A DNA stretch of 64,000 nt from Saussurea involucrata (lineage: Eukaryota; Streptophyta; Magnoliopsida; Asterales; Asteraceae), in NCBI GenBank assembly GCA_033807775.1, contig CM066326.1:91674873-91738872 (forward strand). The letters run 5' to 3'. The translations under genes were made by a program, and so were the position numbers. Positions 8,813 to 20,600 of the stretch are shown in pieces (position 1 is the stretch's first letter; each line of letters opens with the position of its first letter). Below the pieces are notes generated by a model, which was not told the origin of the DNA, did no database searches, and saw only the letters and a list, made by a program, of their open reading frames with translations.

Positions 8813-8895
8813 CACACACCCCCTTAGGGACTCATCGTCCTCGATGAGGTTTGCCCCACCGTCCCGAACGGCACAGGAGTGGCTCTGATACCATT
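8813..8895 (-). mobile_element. Cassandra: Cassandra internal region 1
   Basis: Short internal domain between LTR copies A and B: a C-rich stretch at the left (polypurine tract in reverse) and GCTCTGATACCA near the right end (initiator-Met primer site in reverse). No reading frame of note, as expected for a TRIM. Confidence 0.85.
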
Positions 8896-9171
8896 TGTAA
8901 CACCCCGCTTACCACGACACAATATTGTCCGCTTTGCCCCACTGGCTCACGGCTTTGTTCTTGGCGACCTAGCAAGGACTTCGCAAGGACTTCCCAGGAG
9001 GTCACCCATCCTGGTACTACTCCCACCCAAGCACGCTTAACCACAGAGTTCCCAAGGAACCCGCATGCTTGTGGCCCCAAAACGCGTTGTGTCTGGTAAG
9101 GCCAAGGTTTACTAATATACCCAGCATCTCTCCTGTCCACGGCCGATGTGGGATATGCCTAAGGTGTTACA
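8896..9171 (-). mobile_element. Cassandra: Cassandra TRIM LTR, copy B, complete
   Basis: 276 bp. On the minus strand it contains AAGCGTGCTTGGGTGGGAG and GGATGGGTGACCTCCTGGG, close to the A and C boxes of plant 5S rRNA. Shared by copies A and C into a tandem LTR-internal-LTR-internal-LTR arrangement. Confidence 0.92.
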
Positions 9172-9377
9172 CACACCCCCCCTTAGGGACTCATCGTCCT
9201 CGATGAGGTTTGCCCCACCATCCCGAACGGCACAGGAGTGGCTCTGATACCATTTGTAACACCGCGCTTACCACGACACAATATTGTCCGCTTTGCCCCA
9301 CTGGCTCACGGCTTTGTTCTTGGCGACCTGGCAAGGACTTCGCAAGGACTTCCCAGGAGGTCACCCATCCTGGTACT
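9172..9377 (-). mobile_element. Cassandra: Cassandra internal region 2 and truncated LTR copy C
   Basis: Internal region 9172-9254 with polypurine tract and primer site as in region 1, then LTR copy C from 9255 (TGTAACACCGCGC), which breaks off at 9377 in the middle of the 5S-like box (GGTACT then unrelated sequence). The break is an inversion junction with the plus-strand copy that follows. Confidence 0.85.
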
Positions 9378-9476
9378 TGGGATATCCTTAGGCATATATG
9401 GTATCAGAGCCACTCCTGTGTCGTTCGGGATGGTGGGGCAAACCTCATCGAGGACGATGAGTCCCTAAGGGGGGGG
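9378..9476 (+). mobile_element. Cassandra: Cassandra internal region, plus orientation
   Basis: Primer site TGGTATCAGAGC at 9399-9410 and polypurine tract at 9467-9476 define a plus-strand internal domain. Its left side (9378-9398) is scrambled LTR-end sequence rather than an intact 5' LTR. Confidence 0.8.
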
Positions 9477-9752
9477 TGTAACACCTTAGGCATATCCCAC
9501 ATCGGCCGTGGACAGGAGAGATGCTGGGTATATTAGTAAACCTTGGCCTTACCAGACACAACGCGTTTTGGGGCCACAAGCATGCGGGTTCCTTGGGAAC
9601 TCTGTGGTTAAGCGTGCTTGGGTGGGAGTAGTACCAGGATGGGTGACCTCCTGGGAAGTCCTTGCGAAGTCCTTGCCAGGTCGCCAAGAACAAAGCCGTG
9701 AGCCAGTGGGGCAAAGCGGACAATATTGTGTCGTGGTAAGCGGGGTGTTACA
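9477..9752 (+). mobile_element. Cassandra: Cassandra TRIM LTR, copy D, complete, plus strand
   Basis: 276 bp, TGTAACACCTTAGGC...GGGTGTTACA. The 5S-like block is at about 9608-9662. Opposite in orientation to copies A-C, so the cluster is palindromic. Flanking bases (GGATCC at the far left, ATCAC here) do not form a TSD, so the cluster was rearranged after insertion. Confidence 0.9.
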
Positions 9753-10668
9753 ATCACAACTAACCAAATGGCAAAAATAATTAGGCATAATTAAAAGAGA
9801 AACCAAGGATGATGACATTGGACCATTAGGTTTGAGTATTACTCAAATTTTGAAATAAGATTGAGTTTCATCATCCCACATTGGTGGTGATATAATAGTT
9901 TGAAAAAAGATGATAGGTATTAAAAGAGAGATGAATAGTTTGAAATCTATAACCATGGTTGTAATCAAAACCAACCAAATAGTAAAAATAATAGTAAAAA
10001 ATTAAAGAGAAACCAATGATGATTATTTGGGACCATGAGGTTTGAGTAATCCTCAAATCTTAAAATAAGGTTAAGTTTCATCATCTTAAATTAGTGGTAA
10101 TATGATAGTTTGGAAGAAAATTATGGGTATAAAAAGATGGATGAAAGGTTGTGAAATCTATAACCTTGGTTGAAATCAAATACAACTAAATGGTAAAATT
10201 TAGAGTGCGAGATTAGAGGAAAACCAATGATGATTTCACAACATGAGATTTGAGTATCCCTCAAATCTAGAAATAAGGTTGATTTTTATCTTCCCACACT
10301 GGTGGAAATATGATAGTTTGGAAGAAGATGATGAATATAAAAAAGAGGAATGAAGGGTTTTGAAATTTATAAACATGGTAGTAATCAAAATCAACCAAAT
10401 AGTAAAAAGTGCGGCGCAAATTTAAAAGAGAAACAAACGATGATTACTTCAAACAACGAGGTTTGAGTATTCCTCAATCTTGAAATAAGGTTATGTTTAA
10501 TTATCCCACATTAGCGGTAATATGATAATTTGGAAGAAAAAATGATGGGTATAAAAAAGAGGGATGAATGGTTATCTATAACGATGGTTGGAATCAAAAC
10601 CAACTAAATAGTAAATATTATAGTGCAAAATAAAATAGTAATCAATGATGAAGATTTGGTTTATTTTT

Positions 10669-10670
<2 letters not shown>
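9753..10670. repeat. Degenerate tandem-repeat field, right part
   Basis: Four to five diverged units of about 200 bp, each with CATCCCACATTRGTGGTAATATGATAGTTTG-like core, a GATGGGTATAAAAAGAGGGATGAA-like segment, AACCATGGTTGNAATCAAAACC, and GAGAAACCAATGATGAT. Same family as 1-990. No gene. Confidence 0.7.

Positions 10671-10730
<60 letters not shown>
10671..10730. repeat. (AT)30 microsatellite
   Basis: Uninterrupted AT dinucleotide run of 60 bp. Confidence 0.98.
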
Positions 10731-10734
<4 letters not shown>

Positions 10735-10819
10735 TGATGAATTACGTTTCATTTTAATTCAACTCATTATCTATAGAAATAAATTATCGCCACCGTGCAA
10801 CGCACATGCCTAACACTAG
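10731..10819 (+). mobile_element. Candidate Helitron 3' terminus
   Basis: The segment 10788-10819 has the form seen at plant Helitron ends: a short GC-rich hairpin-like CACCGTGCAACGCACATG, an A/C-rich gap and a terminal CTAG followed by T at 10820. The hairpin is imperfect. If real, the tandem-repeat fields to the left may be the body of this Helitron. No matching TC start was identified. Confidence 0.45.
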
Positions 10820-11191
10820 TTTTATAGTGTTCGAATACAAATATGATAATTGACAAATATAATGTGAGAACTGTCATTTTTATAAAATGTGTTTTTAAAA
10901 TCGTTCATCATTTTAATCAAATATCATTTCATTAATTACGGTTTAAAAGAAAATTGATCTGGTATATTTTATTTCGATGTATCCCGTCCTAATGTTCGTC
11001 AATTTCTCGTCATACGGTTGATAATCAATTTTCACGTTTCTCACCAAATTTGACACTTCTCACCGAAACTCAACCCTTGATTGAAAATATATATTTAAAT
11101 AATTAGTTAACTTGTAATTTTATAATATAATTAAAACAAATAAATAATATAATATATTAATTAGTACAAACTTATTAGTAAATAGTTTATA
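10820..11191. other. Unique-looking AT-rich sequence
   Basis: No gene, repeat unit or element end identified. The last five bases (TTATA) are the TSD of the adjoining solo LTR. Confidence 0.5.
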
Positions 11192-11902
11192 TGTCATGAT
11201 CGATTCTTAACAAGAATTAAACTTCTTAGAAACAGAATTTAGAGAATCTTGCGGAATAGAACTCTAAAATAATAAAAGAACAATCAATAGAATTCAACAC
11301 ACTGTATATATCAAACTGTATTACTCACAAGCTTTACAACAAACCTCAATCTTGTTGAACAGGCTCAACAAGACGATTTCTACTTCTCTAGAAATAGGGT
11401 TCTTACACCTTGAGGTTAATTCACTCTTGAATCAATATAGAATTCTGTATACTATCTATCTTCTATCGTATATTTTCGTATATTCTAATAGCTATCTATC
11501 AATACTATTTATACAAAAGTAATTACAAGATAACTATCAAAAGTGAATTGATCTTCTGAATCTTCGTTAAACATATCTTGATCAATTCCTTCATTGTCTC
11601 CAGAAGTATCGCATACCAAACTTATCAAGTCAGCAGTATTAACAATGATTTGGCTCAGCAACATTAATGATGATTTGGCTCAGCAGCATTAACGACCTTC
11701 AGCAGTATTAACCTTCACAGTCTTCAAGCAGTAGTAACTCAACTCAGCAGTACTAACCATGTCTAGCAGTAGTAATTTGGTCTAGCAGCACTAACTTCGT
11801 CTAGCAGTAGTAATCTTGCCCAGCAGTAGTAATGAAGAACTGGCAGTAGTAATGTAGACTTAGCAGTACTAACCATACTTGGCATATCTTCAGTTCCCAA
11901 CA
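11192..11902 (-). mobile_element. Solo LTR of the copia-type family
   Basis: 711 bp, minus-strand copy of the LTR at 1804-2547, flanked by TSD TTATA (11187-11191 and 11903-11907). The motif cluster reads in reverse as AGCAGTATTAAC and AGCAGTAGTAA. It is diverged from the LTRs at 1804/7885, so it is an older insertion reduced by LTR-LTR recombination. Confidence 0.9.
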
Positions 11903-11924
11903 TTATACCTTTAATATCACTACT

Positions 11925-12590
11925 ACATGGAAGTTTTTATTTGAGAATCCTTAAAATTGTGATAATTTGGAGAAATTGTTATTTCACATGAATTTTTTTT
12001 CGAGAAATTGCCTCAAATAACCATGTCACACCTTTGAATTGGGCTCATGGTCATTCTTCTTTTGTTTTGTCAAAATGTCAATACCTCTGCAGTTTTCAGG
12101 CCTAGATTCATAATTTGGAGACCTAGAAATGCAATTTTCAAGCCCGTCTGCAAAAAGGAAAAAAAAAAGTGACCATATTTCTCTTTTTCTTTCTTGTCTT
12201 TTAAATTGTTGACCTAGTTTTTGCAGACGTGGTAACATTTCGATAAATGCAGGAGATAATTTACTATGGAACATTTTGCATGTCTGAAAGGGATATTTAA
12301 TTCAATTTCCCTTTTTTCCATCAACAACTTTGATTTAGTATGTTGATTAACGTATATTTATGTCACAATCTTTTGTTTTGTATGTATTTGTTTCACAATG
12401 CAAACATTATATTTATGTTTATGAAACAAAATATACAACTAAAGAGTTTAACATTGTAAACAGAATACATATCAAACAAATATATGTTAATCAATATATT
12501 AAATTATAGCCTTAGATGGTAAAAAAATCATGTGAAATAATAACTTATGATAATAATTCTCACAATTATTATAATGTATGGGATTTTAAT
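11925..12590 (+). repeat. Repeat element related to 25137-25470, split by a MITE
   Basis: Shares with 25137-25470 the segments TTGAGAAYCCTTAAAATTRTGATAA, GTGTATTGATTAACRTATATTT and a partly palindromic core around ATTTGTTTCACAATG. This marks a dispersed short AT-rich element, class unknown. Its left third is interrupted by the MITE at 12002-12311. Confidence 0.55.
12002..12311. mobile_element. MITE with Mutator-like ends
   Basis: Ends GAGAAATTGCCTCAAATA and, in reverse, GGGAAATTGAATTAAATA. Flanks are T-rich (11993-12001 and 12312-12320) and could be an imperfect 9-bp duplication, but homopolymer makes this unsure. The ends resemble those of the better-bounded MITE at 24385. Confidence 0.5.
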
Positions 12591-12985
12591 TTGATTATGC
12601 TCAAATATATAATATTATATATTTGGATTTATGTAAACAAATACGAGATTAAAAACTTTTATATTAACCGATGATTTTAATAGTCATCGCATATGATATG
12701 AATAAAAATAAAAATTATCGATCTTACATATTTTAATATTTTAAAAAAAGTTAATAATTGAATTAAATATTTTATTAAAAGCATTAAATCAAAAACTTTA
12801 TTAAAGTTATTTATCAAATTGATTATATACGAAATTGTTTCTTGACGACTATACACGATAATTAGTTTAATTAATAATAATTCTAAATAATTTATAATAT
12901 GAATTAATAATTTATAATTATTATTGGTTACTATAAGTTGTAGTTATCAAACTAGTAAGTTTGGCTTAAAATTTTACAAATCGAT
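12591..12985. other. AT-rich sequence without identified element
   Basis: Only AT-rich sequence with many stops in all frames. Confidence 0.5.
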
Positions 12986-12988
12986 TAA

Positions 12989-14904
12989 GGGGCCGTTTAC
13001 CTGATCACTTACCAGGGTAAATGCTTACCGGTAAAATCCAACACTATCACTTACTTTCCGGGTAAGATTTTAGTCCACCCAAATGACATCGTATGCAACA
13101 ATTTAGCCAGTAAGCGTTAATCGTGGTAAGAGCCGTCGCACTCACTTACCGTTAAGACTCTCGGTCCTTACTTCCGCTCTTACTGGATAAGATTCTTAGT
13201 TCTTGTCATATTCATCCGGTTGTAACAACCGGGTTTTTATTGTGTAAATATGAAGGTTTAGTGGTCTTGGTGTAAGAATTTAAAGTTAAAGTTGAGGGTC
13301 TTTTTGGTAATATGGTGAAAGGTGAATAGGGCACAATTCCCTAGGTGAGTTTATTGTTTGAGAAATCAGTATTTTTCTAACCATTGTGGGTGTTGGCGGC
13401 TGTGAGAGAGCAAAGAAGAGAGAAAGAGGTGTGGTGGAAGGGTTCTTGTGCAAGGAAGGTCTTGATTCAGGTAATCTTCCATACTTTCGTTTTACTGATC
13501 ATTACAAGCTTTTTCTTCTCTGTTGTCTTTGATTTTTGGGATTGAATAGTGAAGAATTAGATGAAGTTTCCACCCAAACCTTCCTTTATTGGGTATCTTG
13601 AGTTTTGGTGGTTAATGTGTCGATTTAAGGGTAAGAATATGGATTAAATGGGTGTTTAGGATTGGGGGACGAACCCTTACGTTTATCTAATCAACCTTAT
13701 GGCTGAAAGCGAGTTAACAATCATTTTTCAGAGGGTTTTTACGAACAGCCGTCGTATCCGGATACTAGCAGATTATAGTAGTTTCCGGATAAGATTGTTT
13801 GTCCCCGGGTAAAGTTGTATGATAGTGTCCGGGTGGGTGTCCTTTCCGGATAAGTTGAGTTACCGGGTGTGATATCCGGAATAGGGTGCGTCCGGAAAAT
13901 CCTAGCATCCGGACAGTTCTGGTGTCCGGGAAGTTGGGGCATCCGGAAAGTTAGGGTGTCCGGACAGTTTGATACCCGGATTGTGTTCGCTGCCAGTAGG
14001 TTTGAACCCTTTAATCTGATGTGAATCTAATGCCCTTAGGTGTTCGATTGGTTTAGCTTGGAGGTATATAAGAAGTGCGTTCTACGATAATCAAAGGTGA
14101 GTTCTCTCAACCTTTTTATGACGTACTATGTTTTACTGAATATGGTTCCCTTTTCGAGCATGAACTGATTTATAAAAGTTATGCATGTTTCCATGTTTTG
14201 CATGTTTATTTGCAAATGAAATGATGTTTAAGGTTTTCATGAATATGATTTCAAATGTATGTGTATGCTATGTGGAGTCGGTTGCACAGTGGGGTCAGGG
14301 TACCTTGGGATTTCTAATCCCTTGGGCATATGGAGGTTAGCTTGTAGGTTGGAATTCGTTTCCTCCTACATGAAGGAACAGGGGGTCCACTTGGATTCCG
14401 GTGTAGACGAGAGGGTGTCCGTTAGGCCCAGATCGGAGTAGCTTATGCGATCCCTGAACCCTGTGTTGAACCTTGGATGATGTTTATGAGAAAGATGTGA
14501 ATGTATTTTCAATGAAATAATTTTATACTGTGATAAATGTTTTATGGAGGGAATTCACTAGACCTTTTGGTCTAACCCTCGCTTTTCAAAAAACTAAACC
14601 ATTTTCAAGTAAGCGTACCGTGGGTTCTTCTAGTAAGAACTAGGAGAAGGAAAGAAGGATGTGGAGCTCTTAGTGACTCCAAGTTTTTGACGGATGACTA
14701 TAGATAGAACTCGGCTGTTGATTTAGAGGTTTCCGCTGTCATTTTTGTTTAGTTTGGTTTGATGATGATGTAAAGACAAGCTTAATTATGTAACCCGAAT
14801 GCTTATTTTATGATATTGCATGTTTAAGAATGTGGGACGTTACACCGGTAAGCTAATGTGACTTGATAAGCACTTACTCGGGTAAGCGTTTTGTAAACGG
14901 CCAC
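12989..14904. mobile_element. Tourist-like (PIF/Harbinger) MITE, split by a solo LTR
   Basis: Terminal repeats GGGGCCGTTTAC (12989-13000) and GTAAACGGCCAC (14893-14904), flanked by TAA at 12986-12988 and 14905-14907. Without the nested LTR and its TSD the element is 287 bp. It is rich in CTTACCGGTAAG-like sequence. No transposase frame. Confidence 0.8.
13221..14844 (+). mobile_element. Gypsy-type solo LTR
   Basis: 1624 bp, TGTAACAACCGGG...GGACGTTACA, with TSD CCGGT at 13216-13220 and 14845-14849. It contains TCCGG motifs at 13757-13980, and shares with LTRs 25962-28392 and 28403-37271 the segments GTGTATGCTATGTGGAGTCGG and CACTAGACCTYWTGGTYTAACCC. Internal domain lost by LTR-LTR recombination. 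Confidence 0.92.
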
Positions 14905-14907
14905 TAA

Positions 14908-15214
14908 CTCTTTTTTTTTGGATGGACTGTTTCACAGTTTGCATCAAAATCTAAAATTAAACACACTAATTTCTCATTTCAAACCAACGGCCGAAAAAAA
15001 AGTATTTTGTTTTAAAACCTTTTAAACAACCAAAAATTCCAATTTAATTGATTTATTCGGTTTTGAAACTTTTTCTGCAATTGGGCCAAGCCCAGTTTTA
15101 TTTAGCTGGGCTAGACATAAAACGGGCCATGAAACAACAACTCAATGTTGTAAATTGTACTGTTTTCTAAATAAACGTCTATGATCAAAATAACATATCA
15201 TTTTGAAATTGTAT
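14908..15214. other. Intervening non-coding sequence
   Basis: About 300 bp between the Tourist MITE and the TRIM; T-run at its left edge, otherwise featureless. Confidence 0.5.
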
Positions 15215-15390
15215 TGTAAGATCCACATTGGTTGGGGAGGACAACTAAGGTTGTCTTATAAGAGGGACTTGATACCTTCCATATCAGACGCGTTTTAAAA
15301 CCGTGAGTCCAGATGTGTGGACAAAGCGGACAATATCTGGTACGGTTGACCTGAGATGTTACAGATGGTATCAGAGCCGGGAACCGGACT
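15215..15390 (+). mobile_element. TRIM element, 5' LTR and primer site
   Basis: LTR 15215-15363 (149 bp, TGTAAGATCCACATTGG...GAGATGTTACA) followed by primer site TGGTATCAGAGCC at 15366. The internal domain is cut at 15390 by LARD 1 and resumes at 23838. The sequence GGACAAAGCGGACAATATCTGG belongs to a widespread plant TRIM type; it is not the 5S-bearing Cassandra. Confidence 0.8.
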
Positions 15391-17699
15391 TGTAACGTCC
15401 CAAAAATTACAAGGAATTTAAAATTTTTAAAGTAACATTTCATTAATAAAAACTCATTTAATAATCCAATCATTTCATTTGCAAACTCATAATTAATATT
15501 CTCACGAACAATAAACAGCGGAATAAATGTCTAAAATTAAAATCATAAAAGTAATCAACTCTTCCCACGCGCCAGTGTGTACTCGTCACGCCTTGGAGCC
15601 ACTCGTACCTGAAACCACAATTTATTGGAAAAGGGTAAGCACGAAGCTTAGTGAATTCAGACGCCATAAATAACACAGTTATTCCCACACCACCTCTAAA
15701 CAGATAATTGCACATAAACAGCATACAAGTCTACGAACAAATCATAAACATGCATACCTACACCATCCCACCCAAAGGCATAAGCTGGTCCACCCGACCA
15801 CACGATAACCGTGCAAGCATTACCCGGCTCCCCCGGGTTCCTACGCCACCCGCGTATACAACCTTCGGTCCCACCGAGTCACTACGCCACCCGCGTATAT
15901 AAACCTCGACCCCACCGAGTTACTACGCCACCCGCGTATATAAACCTCGGCCCCACCAAACTCCTACGCCACCCGCGTAGTCATAACAATAAAGGTCCGA
16001 CTAGACACCCCACTATTTAGTCCCGCATCACAAACAATTAAAACTACCACACACGTACAAATCGTAATGTAAAAATAACCGACATTAGTTATAGTGAGAG
16101 AACTCACCTCGTAAGCGCGCCTAGCTCACAAACAATAATTCAAGCTTCACAAATCCAAGATCACTTCCCAACACCTAAACAATCGTTAAAATGTATTAAC
16201 ACGAGACTCGGACCCTAAAACACGACGCACCCTTAAATCGTCACTAAAATGACTTTTCGGTCTAACCAAACAGGTCTGTTCGGGACCTGTTCCGACCTCC
16301 ATAAACCCAGAAAATCCTCAATTAAATTACATAACCAGAAAGTGATTTGAGTTAGGGTTCCAAGGACATATTATACACCTCCTAACGATTTTTCTACAAT
16401 TTATTATGGATTTTACAAAACCAATCTGCTGCACAGCGAAAAACAGTACCTTTCAGTACAAAACAGCAGTTTGACACTAGCTATGGTCCGAACTGGTTTT
16501 TCTGCAAAACATAAGAAACTTACTAGACTCAAAATGGGAGATTTTGGCACTGGTTTCACCCCAATACAACGTTCCTATAAAAAGTTATGGCTTTCCCAAA
16601 ACAGTGACAGAAACTGTGACTTTTAAAACGGGACGCGAACTGACACATCCGGACCTGCTGTATAAACAGCCAATTTACGCCTAGCTAGAGGCCGAACCGG
16701 ACTTCCGCTAAAACACGAAAAGTGTACCCGGCACAGAATGTGAACCGTGGGTACCGGATTCGCCTCAATCCGAGCTATGACGGAAAAGTTATGGCCGTCG
16801 CAAAACAGTGACAGAAACTGTGAATTCACATGAAATGACAACTATAACTAATTAACTCATTAAGACATGGCTTAATCCAAACAGACCCGAACAGCCTACA
16901 AGCTTACTGGAGAAAGGTCATACTAGGCTGGACAACCACCGAGCACCACCCACATCCATCTCCGGCAGCGGTGGTGGTTGGCGGCGGCGACGATGGTTAC
17001 GGTAACCCTTCCGGCGAGACCTCCCATCGTCACCCACTTCCGACACACTCGCAAAAACGCACCCGCACACACCCGCACCCCCCTGCCGCCATCACAGCGG
17101 CGGCGTGTAGTGGTGGCCACACCGCCGGCGGCCATGGCTGCCGCGGCGGTGGTGGTGGTTTGCGGTACACTTGCGACGAACAAAACCAAAGAGAGAAAAA
17201 ACAACGAAACGACAACACGGTTACCTCGACGCAGCCCCTCCTTCTCTCCGGTCGCTTGCTCCTCCTCTCCCCGGCGTCCTTCTCTCTCCGGCGAACACCC
17301 TCTCTCTCTACTCTCGCCGGCGTCGATCTCTCTCTCTCTCTCGGTTCTTATCTCCGGCCGGCGACAAGGAAAAGGGGAGGGGGAATGAGCCGTAGGGTTT
17401 GGTTTAGTTTTCTTGTTTAATAATCTTTTCTTTCTCTTCTTGTCAATCACGTTATCCTCAACAAACCAAAAAATCAAATGAGTTTTGGTTCTAATTGCAT
17501 GGGCCGAAACCAAAAGGGTGTATTGGCCCTTGACACAATTGGTCCCTCAACTAACAATCTTCTCGCAACTAACCAAAAATTCCGACATTTAAACGATTAG
17601 GTCCAAATCGTCTAACCCCGATAACGGAACCCACATTAAATTAAACTTAAACGAAAAGAATTAACAAAAGAAAATACATACCGGGATACGGGCTTTACA
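15391..17699 (-). repeat. LARD 1, left LTR (3' LTR in element sense)
   Basis: 2309 bp, TGTAACGTCCC...GGGCTTTACA. It holds a tandem repeat of about 40 bp (15841-15980) and a GC-rich, CT/GA-rich block (16920-17400) whose several overlapping frames (60-196 codons) are compositional artefacts: they overlap one another on both strands and encode only simple Pro/Arg/Gly/Ser-rich sequence. Confidence 0.9.
15841..15980. repeat. Four-copy ~40-bp tandem repeat in LARD 1 LTR
   Basis: Units with core CTACGCCACCCGCGTATA and CTCGGCCCCACCGAG. Two contain TATATAAA on the plus strand, antisense to the element. The same array is at 21972-22111 in the other LTR. Confidence 0.85.
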
Positions 17700-20600
17700 A
17701 CTCTCCCCCACTTGGATTAGACTTCGTCCTCGAAGTCTACGTCCGCAAACAACTCTGGATAGTTTCACCACATCTCAACCTCGGGTTCCCAAGTCCACTC
17801 GGAGCCCTTTCTGTGTTGCCACTGGACTTTCCTCAACTAGAATCTAAATTTCTCACCCCGTCTAGAATTTCTCGAATACTTTTCTTACTAACGAAACTCC
17901 TTCACGGACATTGAAAATATGATCGAAAGAACACTCCAACAACTGAATTCATTCCTAGTCAAACGACTTCGGTTGCCTCCCAACCTTAGATGTTCCATAC
18001 ATCCCGATTGAACTTTCAAGCTCTAACCATTCTAAAGGTGCTCACCACTATACCTTATAGGATACTCGAAACCGATCATTCCTACCATAACCATTCATCA
18101 CAATTAAGCATCTCAGGGTTACTACTACCATCACCATAATTATTTTAAAATCGGCTACAAATCTCCGATTACACTAAAGGTGTTTGGCCTTAAGCCCAAA
18201 AGTCGACACCTAAATATACTACTTACTTCAAAAAGGTTACTGCGCATTTATTCTCTTAATTACAAAGGGCATCATTCCCTTAACCGATACTATTCGGCCT
18301 ACATTACCAACACGCGTGGAATACCCAACCTTCCACCGTCTACTATTCCTCCATACTCGCTCTACGAAGCCTAGTTACACCGTATCAAGATACGCCTTAA
18401 CGCCTACCTCCCAGGTACGTCTCAAGGCCCGGCACATCGGAACTACCTCTCAGGTAAGTGCCAAAGACTATATCCTCCCAGTGCCTACTGGAAAGTCAAG
18501 GTCATAACACATGAATACCGGGGTCCCACCCCGAAATACTCAACCGACCATTACCAACGACTGACTGACATGACCAAGGATCCAATGCAAAACAGTCTAC
18601 CAACAACATGCCTATCCCAGAATGACTCACTCACCCAACATGTAAATACGCAACGTGCAATAAGTGCAAAACTGTGCAACAAAACAACCCATTCACAAAA
18701 CTTCACATCGAGCCATTAAAAACCGTGCAATTGATCCATGACTATCTCAAAGTCAAAACCGAGCAAAATGCTCCACGCTTGCTAGACCCATAAGTCGGTC
18801 AAAAACGCGTTTAAATAAAGTTTAAGCAAGCAATACTCTTAAATAACATTAGTCCCAAACTCGACACGAGTTAAACAAAAGAGTTTTCCAAGAGGACTCA
18901 CACCCTTAAAATTCTCAAAATGACACATAACACTTATAAACGCACTTCCCAAACGGTTTACAAAATCATTTACAAAATATTCTCAACGTCAAGATTTTTC
19001 ATTTCAAAAAGACCGTAAGCAATAAAACTACTATTACCAGGTCGGTAGTTACGCAAAAATGGACACGCTCGTCCCACATATGAAAATCATGTTGAAAATC
19101 ATTTCATTGCAGCTTAGCTTACTCACAAAACGTAAATCGAAATAAATAATTTCTTTGAAAATGAACCGTCACAGTTCTAGTATGAATTGACTCATGACAT
19201 GTATTTAAAGTAACCGCTCGACCTTACACCGGGTGCGACAAAAGCGTGCACATAATTTCAAAATCAGTTCCGCGACATTTGACCCCAAAATTTCTCTTTT
19301 TCAACATAAAATGTCGGGGCACAGGGTTCACCAACAAATCTTACGCGCGTCGGCTAGTCATACAAAACGATGAAACGGTTTACAAATATATTTTTGTTAA
19401 AACACGACTGTCTCGTGTAAGTTTCAACTTAAAGTTAAAAACCAATTCGTTTCCATCATTTGAAAATATCGACTAAAATCTCATAAAATCTCAAAAGGTG
19501 GGGTTCTTTAAATTGATTTCCAAGATTTCCCCAAATGGTCACATAAACAAATAAGATATGCACCTCGTGAAATTAAACCCACACGACTCAACATGCCGTA
19601 AAACAAAACTTATTTTAACCAACTCACTCAAATAGCCTTATACAGACATCGTGGAATGTAACTTTCCGTCTCAACTCTAACATATGTGGAGGAGTTCCAA
19701 TGTTAAAGTCACAAGCCGTAGTCACTTGCCAACATTTTAAACACCACAAAACACGGATATCGTCTTACCCGAAAGAACCGTTGGAAAATAACGAAATGAG
19801 ACAAATTCTAACAAAGTTTGCAACTCCCGTGATAAAACGGTTTCATGCACTTTCAAAACCATAATTTGAAATCTTGTGTGTATGCTAAACATTTCTCAAA
19901 ATTCTAAAACACAATCCATTAAATGATTTGAAACACAAGAATTTGTTAATGCAATCTATTTCAAAATCAAACTTTGTGCATGACTCAGTCGGCATTCTAC
20001 GCCTCGACTCCTACTCCTCCAAATCTCTCCGATCCACTAACGTCATCCGGACATTTAAACCTCTTAGGCAAGTTGGGAAATTACGTCAAATAATCCCTAC
20101 GATTTTTCCTCAAATCAAAGTCGGCTCTATAAGCCTATGATTCTAGCACAATCATCCATCTTGGCCCGAAACAAACATCATCCTCATCGTCACTCCAAGT
20201 GACTAATACTAGAATCGTCCTTTTATTCCAACGACTACTAATTTATAACCTTCGACACTACCCCAACGATCATCCCATCAAAGAAAATCAAGTACACACC
20301 TGTACTAGTAGGTTTACTATAGTCGTTCCTCCTTGTGATGGCTATTCTGGGTAGATATTACAACGAGTTATTAGCACATAATAACTCACCCTACCACGCT
20401 CACGCTCAACTCCTTGGATTCCTCGCGACTTTCCCCGACTCGAACATTGATCCTGTGCTTCCGGTAGTAGGAGCTCTACTACTACCATCTACACCTATCA
20501 CTGTTCGCTCCGGGACCCATCCCGAGTATCCAAGTAGTTGCTCGCCCAAACAAAAACCCTACACGTATGTCGATACTGACGCATATACACACTCTTCCTA

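Noticed and set aside
8990..9662. 5S rRNA genes
   Set aside because: The 5S-like boxes are within 276-bp LTRs with primer site and polypurine tract; they are Cassandra elements, and only part of a 5S sequence is present.
8578..9818. Several 67-108-residue frames in the Cassandra cluster
   Set aside because: Same LTR translated repeatedly in different copies; TRIMs encode no protein.
16923..17513. Proteins of 136-196 residues on both strands in LARD 1 LTR (also 23054-23646)
   Set aside because: Overlapping frames on both strands in a GC-rich, CT-repeat leader; sequence is low complexity and differs between LTRs by repeat-length changes that shift the frame.
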